Part shown: in pieces, positions 15,019-21,888 of the stretch | Numbering within the stretch: the first letter of the stretch is position 1 | Layout: each line of letters begins with the position of its first letter | Source of the DNA: Paractinoplanes durhamensis | GTDB taxonomy: Bacteria > Actinomycetota > Actinomycetes > Mycobacteriales > Micromonosporaceae | Assembly: GCF_016862175.1 (NCBI RefSeq) | Contig: NZ_BOML01000067.1 | Location: forward strand, 1-38,634 | DNA length: 38,634 nucleotides | Direction: 5' to 3' | The notes under the pieces: generated by a model | Databases searched by the model: none | Seen by the model: only the letters and a program-made list of their open reading frames with translations | Told to the model about the DNA's origin: nothing | Translations under genes and position numbers: made by a program

Positions 15019-15346
15019 GCGAGCGGTAACCGGATCTGCCGCCGATAATGCGCTCCACCCGGTAGGGCAGGACGGGAGCACTTGCTCTGGCGCACGGGGG
15101 CCGACGAGCGGTTGCGGGCACATCAGCCGCCGGTGCGGTCCGGACCACGAGGCAAAGAGTTGGGCCGATACGAGCATCCGGATCTCTGTCGCCGGTAATG
15201 CGCCAGTGGCAGCTCGAGCTACGGGTGCCGGCCGACCCGGGAGTACGTCGAGCTTGACATGTATCGAAACCGCGAGCAACTATGGATTCGACAAATGTCG
15301 AATCCGACGGTTATCGAAACCGTTGCCGGAGCCGCAGGAGGCCGCC
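15019..15346. other. Intergenic region upstream of the arsM operon
   Basis: No convincing gene lies in these 328 bases; the open frames are short or lack start signals. The right third carries the promoter and palindrome of the arsM operon. The left part holds an imperfect direct repeat (15030-15053 and 15178-15203, both containing CCGGATCT and TAATGCGC). Confidence 0.6.
15254..15322 (+). promoter_or_regulatory. arsM operon promoter with palindromic operator
   Basis: A consensus TTGACA lies at 15254-15259, with AACTAT about 18 bases downstream as a possible -10. A perfect palindrome with arms GGATTCGACA (15284-15293) and TGTCGAATCC (15296-15305) overlaps the expected transcription start. Direct copies of TATCGAAACCG flank it at 15262-15272 and 15312-15322. 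This suits an ArsR/SmtB-type repressor site, but no such regulator is encoded in this window. Confidence 0.7.
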
Positions 15347-15490
15347 ATGTTGATCCGCCTTCTCCGCCGCGCCGCGCCGACCGCCGGGGTCCGGTTTTGC
15401 GACGGCTGCGCCGAGGTCACCACCGCGGCCGACCGCGGCCGCCGCTACCGCGCGTTCCGGCAGGCCCACACCACCCTTGGCCCCCGCTGA
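15347..15490 (+). CDS. Small protein upstream of arsM
   Basis: A 47-residue basic protein, MLIRLLRRAAPTAGVRFCDG and onward, with a CDGC pair (residues about 18-21) that could bind metal. GCAGGAGG lies five bases before the ATG. It lies between the palindromic promoter and arsM with 23 bases to the next ATG, so it is the first gene of the arsenic operon. I recognise no named family. A role in metal binding is only a suggestion from the Cys pair and context. Confidence 0.65.
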   Translation: MLIRLLRRAAPTAGVRFCDGCAEVTTAADRGRRYRAFRQAHTTLGPR

Positions 15491-15513
15491 CCATCCCTCG
15501 AAGGAGACCCACC

Positions 15514-16446
15514 ATGACCGACACAACCGACGCTGCCGACAAGCTGGCAACTGCCGCCGCGACCGGCTGTTGCGGCGCACCCGCGCCGACCGCCGTCGCT
15601 CCCCAGGCCCCGGCGTCGACCGATCCCTGCTGCGGCACCCCAGCCGAGGCCACCGCCGAGAACTCCTGCTGCGGCAGCGCCGCGAAGACCGAGGCCGTCG
15701 CCTCCGGTGCCACCTGCTGCGGCACCGCCACCGACATCAGCGGCGACGGTGCTTCGATCCGCGAACAGGTTCGCGCCCGCTACGCCGACGCCGCCACCCG
15801 CGCCGCCGAAGGCGACCGGTGCGGCAACGACGACCTCTACGGCGCCGACGAGCGCGGCGAACTCCCCGACGCGGCCCTCCGCGCCAGCCTCGGCTGCGGC
15901 AACCCGCTGCGGGTCGCCGACCTCAACCCCGGCGAGACCGTCCTCGACCTCGGCTCCGGCGGCGGCATCGATGTCCTGCTCTCCGCTCGCCGCGTCGGAC
16001 CGGCCGGCACCGCCCACGGCCTCGACATGACCGACGAAATGCTCGTACTCGCACGCCGCAACGCCGCCGAGGCCGGCGCTACCAACGTCGAGTTCCACAA
16101 AGGCCACATCGAGGACATCCCACTCCCGGACGCCTCCGTCGACGTCGTCATCTCCAACTGCGTGATCAACCTGTCCGCCGACAAGCCCGCCGTCTTCGCC
16201 GAAATGCACCGCGTGCTGCGCTCCGGCGGCCGCATCGGCATCTCCGACGTCGTCGCCGACGACCACCTCACCCCCGAGCAGCGCGGCGTCGTCGGCGACT
16301 GGTCCTCCTGCATCGCCGGAGCACTCTCCCGCAGCGAATACCTCGACGGCCTGACCGCCGCCGGATTCGTCGACCCCACCGTCGACTTCACCGGCTCCTA
16401 CGCCCAGAACATGCACGCCGCGATCATCCGCGCCCACCGCCCCTGA
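15514..16446 (+). CDS. arsM: Arsenite S-adenosylmethionine methyltransferase
   Basis: A 310-residue protein. The core is a class I SAM methyltransferase with motif I VLDLGSGGGID (143-153). The four cysteines expected of ArsM are at C103 (GDRCGNDDLYG), C128 (SLGCGNP), C216 (ISNCVINLS) and C266 (SSCIAGALS); they bind As(III). ArsM methylates arsenite stepwise to methylated and finally volatile arsenicals, a cytoplasmic detoxification. The unusual part is the first 75 residues: four Cys-Cys-Gly pairs (19-20, 39-40, 52-53, 68-69) in Ala/Thr/Pro-rich linker, which could capture arsenic. AAGGAG lies seven bases before the ATG. It is cotranscribed with the small Cys-containing protein upstream. Confidence 0.94.
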   Translation: MTDTTDAADKLATAAATGCCGAPAPTAVAPQAPASTDPCCGTPAEATAENSCCGSAAKTEAVASGATCCGTATDISGDGASIREQVRARYADAATRAAEGDRCGNDDLYGADERGELPDAALRASLGCGNPLRVADLNPGETVLDLGSGGGIDVLLSARRVGPAGTAHGLDMTDEMLVLARRNAAEAGATNVEFHKGHIEDIPLPDASVDVVISNCVINLSADKPAVFAEMHRVLRSGGRIGISDVVADDHLTPEQRGVVGDWSSCIAGALSRSEYLDGLTAAGFVDPTVDFTGSYAQNMHAAIIRAHRP

Positions 16447-16777
16447 AACCCGGTCCTCCGCCGGCGGAGCCACCACTTCACCGGCCCGACCACGCCCAGA
16501 CCCCGCCGGTGATGAGACGAAGCACGCCACTTGGCACCTCGGAGGCTGAGTGACCCGGGGGATCGGTTCGGGCAAAGCACGTTTGTTGTCACCGAAGAGG
16601 CGAACTACCTGCCACCAGAGCTGATCGGCCCGCTTCGCCGACCACCCAGCGCGACGGCCCCCGGATCTGGCCGATGACAGCGCACTCGATCATTCCGCTC
16701 GGTACGTCAGCGAGGATTGCATTGACATCGTCGATAAGATGAGCTGATGGTCACCAGGAAAAGGGACTCTAGCAAGT
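16447..16777. other. Intergenic region after arsM
   Basis: No gene is supported in these 331 bases. A perfect palindrome CTCCGCCGGCGGAG (16456-16469), ten bases after the arsM stop, may act as terminator. A TTGACA (16722-16727) with a weak TGATGG 17 bases later may be the promoter of the phosphoribosyltransferase gene. Base composition falls towards the right end. Confidence 0.5.
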
Positions 16778-17398
16778 TTGAGTACCCGAACGAGTTGGCC
16801 AATGGCTGCTGAGGCCTGGAGTGCCGTCCTCGTCACAACAACGCTAATCGGATTTGGGCTTGCTATCTGGCAGGCGGTTCGAGCGGAGCAACTCAATAAA
16901 AGAGAGCGAGATCTGGACTGGCCACGCTTCCGAAGTGCGGCGTCAGACCTTGCCCGATCGGTCGACAGGTCGGACTTCACGCCGGAGGTCATCCTCGCGT
17001 TGAGCGAGCGTGGCGCCATTGTCGCCCACCTGGTTGCACGAGAGTTGCGGACGCAGGTCCCCGTCGTCACGGCGGCCTACCTCGGTAAGCCGGACCAGAG
17101 TGCCGAACTGCCTGGCCACGAGGCCGTACGTGGCACCAAGGCCGTGTTGTTCCTGCCGGATGGTATTGCTGGATTCAAGGGGCGCCGCCTACTGCTACTC
17201 GACGACTTCGTCATGACCGGAGACGGTCTTCAGTCGGTTATCGACGCGTTGCTCAGAAAGGGATTCGAACGTACGGAAATTCGAAGCGGCGCAGTGGTGG
17301 CGACGAGAATATCGATAGTGAGCAAGAAGGGGCCTGACTACTTCGGGCGGGAGACCACGGGTTTCGACTTCTATTTTCCGTGGGGCCGAGCCGAGTGA
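16778..17398 (+). CDS. Membrane-anchored phosphoribosyltransferase-domain protein
   Basis: A 206-residue protein with one N-terminal transmembrane helix (SAVLVTTTLIGFGLAIWQAV, residues about 15-34) and a charged RAEQLNKRERDLDW linker. A phosphoribosyltransferase (type I PRTase) domain follows. The PRPP-binding loop is LLLLDDFVMTGDGLQSVIDA, with two acidic residues and TGDG as in orotate PRTases; ALSERGAIVAHLVAREL matches the other PRPP contact region. Its role is unknown; membrane-tethered PRTases are unusual. The TTG start at 16778 has GGAAAAGGGA upstream; an ATG at 16802 is the alternative and would still keep the helix. The gene is less GC-rich than its neighbours, which suggests transfer. 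Confidence 0.72.
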   Translation: MSTRTSWPMAAEAWSAVLVTTTLIGFGLAIWQAVRAEQLNKRERDLDWPRFRSAASDLARSVDRSDFTPEVILALSERGAIVAHLVARELRTQVPVVTAAYLGKPDQSAELPGHEAVRGTKAVLFLPDGIAGFKGRRLLLLDDFVMTGDGLQSVIDALLRKGFERTEIRSGAVVATRISIVSKKGPDYFGRETTGFDFYFPWGRAE

Positions 17399-17679
17399 AC
17401 TGATTTGCCGCTGCGCGCGTACAGGCGTCCATCGACGTTGGTCACCGAGCGTGAGGTGTAGCAGTCCAGCGTTGTCTGTCTTTCGCGATGAACATGCGTT
17501 GCTGGATGGCAGCGACTGCCCGCGTACGGTCCACATAGTTGGCAGTTCACGAAGGCAAGAACCGGCGGCTGCTACGAAGTCTTGACCAGGCCATCCGCCT
17601 CGTCCGGCGCTCCAGTTCGTCACGCGGTGTACCGAGGGAATGGCTTCCTTCGGAGGTTCGCGGTCGGCAGGATGTACGG

Positions 17680-18732
17680 ATGCCGCTGTTCGAGATGACT
17701 ACTGACCAGTTGGTCGAGGTTCCGTCGACCACGTTCGCCGCCGAGCAGATCCTCGAGCGTGCCGATCTTCAACGGCTGCTGCGGGCGAAGCTGGACATGA
17801 TCGTTGACGACGTACTGGTCGTCTCCGAGGAGTTCGGCGCCTTCGCCGACGCCCGTCGCCGTATCGACCTACTCGGCGTAGATCGTGCGGGACACATCGT
17901 GGTCATCGAGTTGAAGCGCACTACCGATGGCGGCCACCTCGAATTGCAGGCGTTGCGGTACGCCGCGATGGTCTCGGTCATGACCTTCGACGACCTCGTC
18001 GAACACTACGAACTGTTCCTCGCGAAGGTGGAACCGGACGCGGTCGAAGAGGCCCGCATCCGTCTCGCCGAGTTTCTCGAGGACGTCGGCGGCGAGGAGA
18101 CGGTCCTGAGCCGGGAGGTCCGGGTGGTGCTCGTCGCGGCCGGCTTCGATCGGGAGATCACCACGACGGTGCTGTGGCTCAACGACGTCTACGGGCTCGA
18201 CATGCGCTGTGTCCGATTGACCCCGTACAAGGTCGACAACCGCCTGCTGCTCGATGTACAGCAGGTCATCCCACTGCCGGAGGCAAGCCAACTCACCGTC
18301 CAGCTGCGGCGCCGGCAAACCCAGGCCCGAGCGGCCGGTGCCGACAACAGGGACTGGACTCCGTACGAGATCATCACGCCGGCCGGACGCAGCGAACCGC
18401 TGCGCAAGCGCCGAGCTGTACTGGCCATGGTCACCGCGCTGCACCAAGCAGGGGTGCCTGCCGCAGACCTCGCGACAGCAGTACCTCGGTCCCGGGTTCT
18501 GTCCGTGGACGGGACACTCGCCGGCGAGACGCTGGCGGAGGCCTTCATGAGTGCCTATCCCGGATCCCGCAAGCGGCTCGGCCGGTGGTTCATCGACGCG
18601 CCCCTGCACGACAGCGACAAGACCTGGGTGGTCTCGAAGATGTGGGGCACCAACACAGAACCCGTACTCGACCGGCTCCTGGCCCTGGCGCCTACGGATG
18701 GCTACGGCTACGAAGCCGTTTCTGACAACTGA
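17680..18732 (+). CDS. DUF91/NucS-like PD-(D/E)xK nuclease-domain protein
   Basis: A 350-residue protein starting MPLFEMTTDQLVEVPSTTF. Residues about 20-130 hold a PD-(D/E)xK-type nuclease core: RRIDLLGVD supplies the Asp, and IVVIELKR supplies the E-x-K, followed by ELQALRYAAMVSVMTFDDLV. This is the arrangement in DUF91/endonuclease NucS-like proteins. The second half (ADNRDWTPYEIITPAGRSEP to the end) looks like a separate domain, ending FIDAPLHDSDKTWVVSKMWG, which I do not recognise. GGCAGGA lies seven bases before the ATG. It could take part in DNA repair or defence. It stands alone, 281 bases after the PRTase gene; no gene is seen between them. Confidence 0.75.
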   Translation: MPLFEMTTDQLVEVPSTTFAAEQILERADLQRLLRAKLDMIVDDVLVVSEEFGAFADARRRIDLLGVDRAGHIVVIELKRTTDGGHLELQALRYAAMVSVMTFDDLVEHYELFLAKVEPDAVEEARIRLAEFLEDVGGEETVLSREVRVVLVAAGFDREITTTVLWLNDVYGLDMRCVRLTPYKVDNRLLLDVQQVIPLPEASQLTVQLRRRQTQARAAGADNRDWTPYEIITPAGRSEPLRKRRAVLAMVTALHQAGVPAADLATAVPRSRVLSVDGTLAGETLAEAFMSAYPGSRKRLGRWFIDAPLHDSDKTWVVSKMWGTNTEPVLDRLLALAPTDGYGYEAVSDN

Positions 18733-18802
18733 CTCGGACAGCGCCGCTCACGTGTTGACGTCACAAGGGTGCGCTGTCATGCCGAAAAGCGGACGCATTC
18801 AT

Positions 18803-18877
18803 GATCAACACAATTTCCAGGATGTCGGTGCCTCAACGAGGCTGGACGGCCCCGAAATCCTGGAAATTGTGTTGATC
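18803..18877. repeat. Palindromic intergenic element with 21-bp perfect arms
   Basis: Arms at 18803-18823 (beginning GATCAACACAATTTCC) and 18857-18877 are exact reverse complements over 21 bases. The 33-base loop holds a second small stem, GCCTC-AAC-GAGGC. The arms are AT-rich, unlike the genome. It lies about 70 bases after the nuclease gene stop. It looks like a REP or MITE-type element, or a strong bidirectional terminator. No other copy was found in this window. Confidence 0.8.
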
Positions 18878-19108
18878 TAGGTCGCAAACCAGCGCACGGA
18901 GTGCGGCGGCAGCCGGCGGCCGCGGCGACGATGCATCCGGATCCGCGATCCGCTCGCCACGGCGAGTAATACTTGCCGGGTATGCGGGTGGAATCTGACC
19001 TCTCAGCCACCCGGCGCCGATGGGCGGCTCGGCGGGCGATCAGCCCGTGCGCCTGCTCGGCTCACGGCTGCGCCGAACCGAATTCTTCGTTTGTTCTGAA
19101 CATTCAAA

Positions 19109-19684
19109 TCAAGGTTTCCACCTGGTTGAAAATTCAGAGAGAGCGCGCAGGGCATCGATCAATTCTTCAGTCGAGAAAGGCTTCTTCATCAACATTTCGT
19201 ATTCGGTTATAACTCCTTCGGCGATGGCGAGATCTCGGGGCAGGCCAGACATGAAAACCGTTCGAGCATCCGGTCGGAGAACGGCCGCCGAATCGGCGAA
19301 TTCGTGCCCCATATTTGGCAATCCGAGATCGGCCAGAACAATGTCGATCGCACCCGGATGATCGCGACACAATTGCAGTGCCTCATTGGCGCTAGCGGCA
19401 ACGAGCGTGCTGAAGCCTCGGCGCTCGAGCATCCGCCGCATAATGTCGCGCAGGTCCTCCTCATCGTCAACGACGAGCACCACGGGACTGGCGAAATCTG
19501 ACGGATCCGGTATTGCCGGAGGCGAGGATACCGGACGTACTCTTGTTCGACGGACCCTTGCATCGGACCGTCTCAGATAACCTTCTACCGCTTCCCGTTC
19601 CATTGCTGGGAAAGCATTACGCAAAAGACGTTCGCTAAGCGCGCGGAAACTACCGGGCGGCCGGCGACGTGGATCAGGGTTCAT
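19109..19684 (-). CDS. Single-domain response regulator with N-terminal extension
   Basis: A 191-residue protein. Residues 67-185 form a CheY-type receiver domain: VVLVVDDEEDLRD carries the acidic pair, Asp119 in IVLADLGLP is the phospho-acceptor, Ser146 (FMSG) is the switch residue and Lys168 (MKKPF) the conserved Lys. There is no output domain. The first 65 residues are basic and Pro-rich, with FRALSERLLRNAFPAMEREA as a possible helix. No histidine kinase is encoded nearby, so its partner is elsewhere. The ATG overlaps the end of the upstream 105-residue gene by 11 bases. The gene is AT-richer than its surroundings. About 230 bases between it and the palindromic repeat hold no gene. Confidence 0.88.
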   Translation of the reverse strand: MNPDPRRRPPGSFRALSERLLRNAFPAMEREAVEGYLRRSDARVRRTRVRPVSSPPAIPDPSDFASPVVLVVDDEEDLRDIMRRMLERRGFSTLVAASANEALQLCRDHPGAIDIVLADLGLPNMGHEFADSAAVLRPDARTVFMSGLPRDLAIAEGVITEYEMLMKKPFSTEELIDALRALSEFSTRWKP

Positions 19685-19991
19685 TATGCCGCACCTCGTC
19701 TTCGGCGCCGGTTCCTCGCCTACAAATAGGACACCACGGCCACACTTCGTCGTCGTGGAGGAACGCGGCGGCCGCCTCAACTGCCTGCCTGATTGCACGG
19801 CTTCCGCTGGCCTGCATATCGACTGCGTCGGTGTCCAGCACCAGGGCGACTATGTCCTCCCAGTCGCGCTCGGCAAGCAACCAGTCGTCGCCGTGTAGCC
19901 CGACGAAATCCAGCGTAAATGAGACCGGGATAATGAAACCGCATTGTTCGTACAGAAGATCCTTCAACGGGGGAATCGTGACAGCGGTCAT
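19674..19991 (-). CDS. Hypothetical 105-residue protein with a CxxC motif
   Basis: A soluble acidic protein (MTAVTIPPLKDLLYEQCGFI at the start) with a hydrophobic FTLDFVGLHGDDWL stretch, an acidic middle and WCPICRRG near the C-terminus, a possible zinc or redox Cys pair. It overlaps the DUF6313-like gene upstream by four bases (ATGA) and the response-regulator gene downstream by 11 bases, so the three form one operon. I do not recognise a family. Tight coupling to a receiver-domain protein suggests they act together. Confidence 0.7.
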   Translation of the reverse strand: MTAVTIPPLKDLLYEQCGFIIPVSFTLDFVGLHGDDWLLAERDWEDIVALVLDTDAVDMQASGSRAIRQAVEAAAAFLHDDEVWPWCPICRRGTGAEDEVRHNEP

Positions 19992-20401
19992 CGTAGAGGC
20001 TCGCCCGGCTTGGTCAGAGCCTCACCAATGGGCCTTTGACGTCGGCCCTCGACAGCCATGCTGACGACGATGCCTGCCACCGCGCCGCACACGGCGGGCA
20101 CGGCGAGCCAGCCAGCAGCTGACAGGAACCATGCGAGCACCGGCGCCACGACGATCTTGTCCCCCGGAGAGGTGATACCTATCGCTACGTCATAGGCGGT
20201 CTTCCAACCTGTTGCCACGCCGTTGGCTATATAAAGCGAGGCAAACATGGCTAGCAGCGCTGTTCCACGCACGAGCAGCCAATGGCGGATGCCCGCATAG
20301 GCACCGATAGCCAAAACCCAACGACGTAGGCGATCGCGGGCCCGATCTGGCGGCGGAGGGCGGCCTGGCAACCTGGCGCCTGCCGCCCGCGGAGACGACA
20401 T
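19988..20401 (-). CDS. Small membrane protein, DUF6313-like
   Basis: A 137-residue protein with a basic, Pro-rich N-terminus and three hydrophobic segments: WLLVRGTALLAMFASLYIAN, VVAPVLAWFLSAAGWLAVPA and AVCGAVAGIVVSMAV. The pattern (VRGTALLA, YIANGVATGWKTAYDVAIGIT, SAAGWLAVPA) resembles actinobacterial proteins filed as DUF6313; that name is from memory and uncertain. Function is unknown. On the minus strand TAACCT lies six bases before the ATG without a ribosome-binding site, so the operon mRNA may be leaderless. It is the first of three overlapping genes ending with the response regulator. Confidence 0.65.
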   Translation of the reverse strand: MSSPRAAGARLPGRPPPPDRARDRLRRWVLAIGAYAGIRHWLLVRGTALLAMFASLYIANGVATGWKTAYDVAIGITSPGDKIVVAPVLAWFLSAAGWLAVPAVCGAVAGIVVSMAVEGRRQRPIGEALTKPGEPLR

Positions 20402-20591
20402 GTAGATAGGTTACTGAACGCCGTCATCCGCTTCGCGCGATTGATCAGCAAGCGCAGCATAGCCTACCTGGACGTGTAGAAAATGCATCTTTCGGCGAGC
20501 CTCGGGCAATGGCTTGCGCGCTGTGCGTCATACTGTTTTGCCGCTGTCATCGCGCGGCGACCCATGGCAGCATCCGCGGCACCCAGCAGTG

Positions 20592-21020
20592 TTACCGCCG
20601 CGTTCGGTGCCATCGTCGCAGTCGACGCCAGGCATCTCCGACGAAATCACCGAGAGCGAGGGCCGCAAAACCGTAGCCAAGGATCTGTTTCCACAAGCTG
20701 TCGTCCTGGGCGAAACCCACACCTATGACGACCGCCCCAAGAGTCTTCCACCACGACCAACTGGACTCGTCGCGGCGGACCACCGCATTCTCCTGACGGA
20801 ACGGATCTCGGCCGATCGCGTCGTGAAACGCTGTGCCCAACCGGATCCGGCTGAAGTCGCCCCGGCGCACCACCTCGGCGACTTCCGGCAATACGGGCGC
20901 CACAAGTGCCAGCTCCGCCTCCGTAAGCGTAGCCACCAGCGGGCGCGGCGGGCCGACGCGCAACCTCAGCCGCACCTTGCCCGTCTCATCGCCCAAGGAG
21001 ACGGTCCATACATCCTGCAC
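20592..21020 (-). CDS. Hypothetical 142-residue protein
   Basis: It starts at a GTG (MQDVWTVSLGDETGKVRLRL). The N-terminal 75 residues look like a small strand/helix domain (ATLTEAELALVAPVLPEVAEVV), then RRDESSWSWWKTLGAVVIGV and ILGYGFAALALGDFVGD form two weakly hydrophobic segments before a basic tail (AWRRLRRWHRTRR). It may be a membrane-associated protein. It precedes the DUF6313-like operon on the same strand by 190 bases. No family recognised. Confidence 0.55.
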   Translation of the reverse strand: MQDVWTVSLGDETGKVRLRLRVGPPRPLVATLTEAELALVAPVLPEVAEVVRRGDFSRIRLGTAFHDAIGRDPFRQENAVVRRDESSWSWWKTLGAVVIGVGFAQDDSLWKQILGYGFAALALGDFVGDAWRRLRRWHRTRR

Positions 21021-21343
21021 ACAAATGCCCGTCTTGAAGAGGCCGGCCGCGGCACACGCGCTTGAACAGCAACGTCCCTACCGTCAAGAACAGCTAACAG
21101 CTGTCGTGGGTAGAGACGCAAGACTGTTCAAACGGCCACCGTCAGAGATCGCGTCCTCGGGCCGCGGCCAGAGCTGGGTGCACTATGCGACCGAGATCGC
21201 AGGTCCCCTTTTGCGGCCGCTCGGGAACTGTTCCTGCAGATGGAGCCGTCGATCGAGTCGTTCGATCCAGGGTGTAAGCCCTGGGACTTCGATTTGCTGC
21301 AGAACGATACGGTCGTTCTTTCCATCGACGACTGCGTCAGCGA
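21021..21343. other. Intergenic region with nested inverted repeats
   Basis: No gene is supported in these 323 bases. Nested inverted repeats lie at 21062-21131: outer arms TTGAACAG (21062-21069) and CTGTTCAA (21124-21131), and an inner palindrome ACAGCT-AAC-AGCTGT (21090-21104), with CTACC and GGTAG pairing between them. This could be an operator cluster or a remnant of a mobile-element end. Confidence 0.55.
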
Positions 21344-21715
21344 CTAATCCAGGTCTTCGCCCACGTCCAGCCGGTTGCCGTCGGGGTCGGCGAGCACGAA
21401 CGTCCGCATTCCGTAGTCGGCATCGCGCAGCCGCTTGATGATGCGGACGCGGTGGGCGCACAGGTACTTGTAGAGCGCCTCAGCGTCGGCAGTCAGCAGG
21501 TGTGCCACGTTGGCCGTACCGGCGACGTGCTTGGGCTGCAGCGTCAAGTGCAACTGTGCGGCGTCGCGTTCGACGATGGCAAAGCCGACCGGGTCGCCGT
21601 TCTCAAAAGTCTTGGTGAAGCCCAGCACGCCGACGTAGAAATCCAGCGCCCGGGAAAGGTCGGTCACGGCGATCGTCGGTGCCGCCCGGCCGAATCTGGG
21701 CAGGTCGTTCGTCAT
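21344..21715 (-). CDS. VOC family (glyoxalase/bleomycin-resistance-like) protein
   Basis: A 123-residue single-domain protein with paired beta-alpha-beta-beta-beta modules: PTIAVTDLSRALDFYVGVLGF at the start, the His in AQLHLTLQ, and FVLADPDGNRLDVGED at the end with the metal-ligand Glu. Members bind a metal and act as lyases, dioxygenases or antibiotic-binding proteins; which one applies here is not evident. GAGGTAG lies just before the ATG. The frame is open upstream to 21868 without a start signal. Confidence 0.9.
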   Translation of the reverse strand: MTNDLPRFGRAAPTIAVTDLSRALDFYVGVLGFTKTFENGDPVGFAIVERDAAQLHLTLQPKHVAGTANVAHLLTADAEALYKYLCAHRVRIIKRLRDADYGMRTFVLADPDGNRLDVGEDLD

Positions 21716-21888
21716 GTCTACCTCGGTGATGGCGGGACCGGACCATCGATGCAGTGCGCGGGCGGTGCCGCGCCGGCGGTCCGGAAGTTCCCGAGGCGGT
21801 GCTCGGCTTCGCGGCCAGTCTATCGGGCCAAGTACGCCCGCTGCTTGCGGACCCCGGCCGGCCGGCACCCTTCGTGGGACCCGGCGAT

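Noticed and set aside
15477..16553. 358-codon Arg-rich frame inside arsM
   Set aside because: Shadow frame in +3 relative to arsM; arsM itself has all family motifs and a good ribosome-binding site.
16747..16812. ATG at 16747 as start of the phosphoribosyltransferase
   Set aside because: It is in a different frame and meets a stop after 21 codons.
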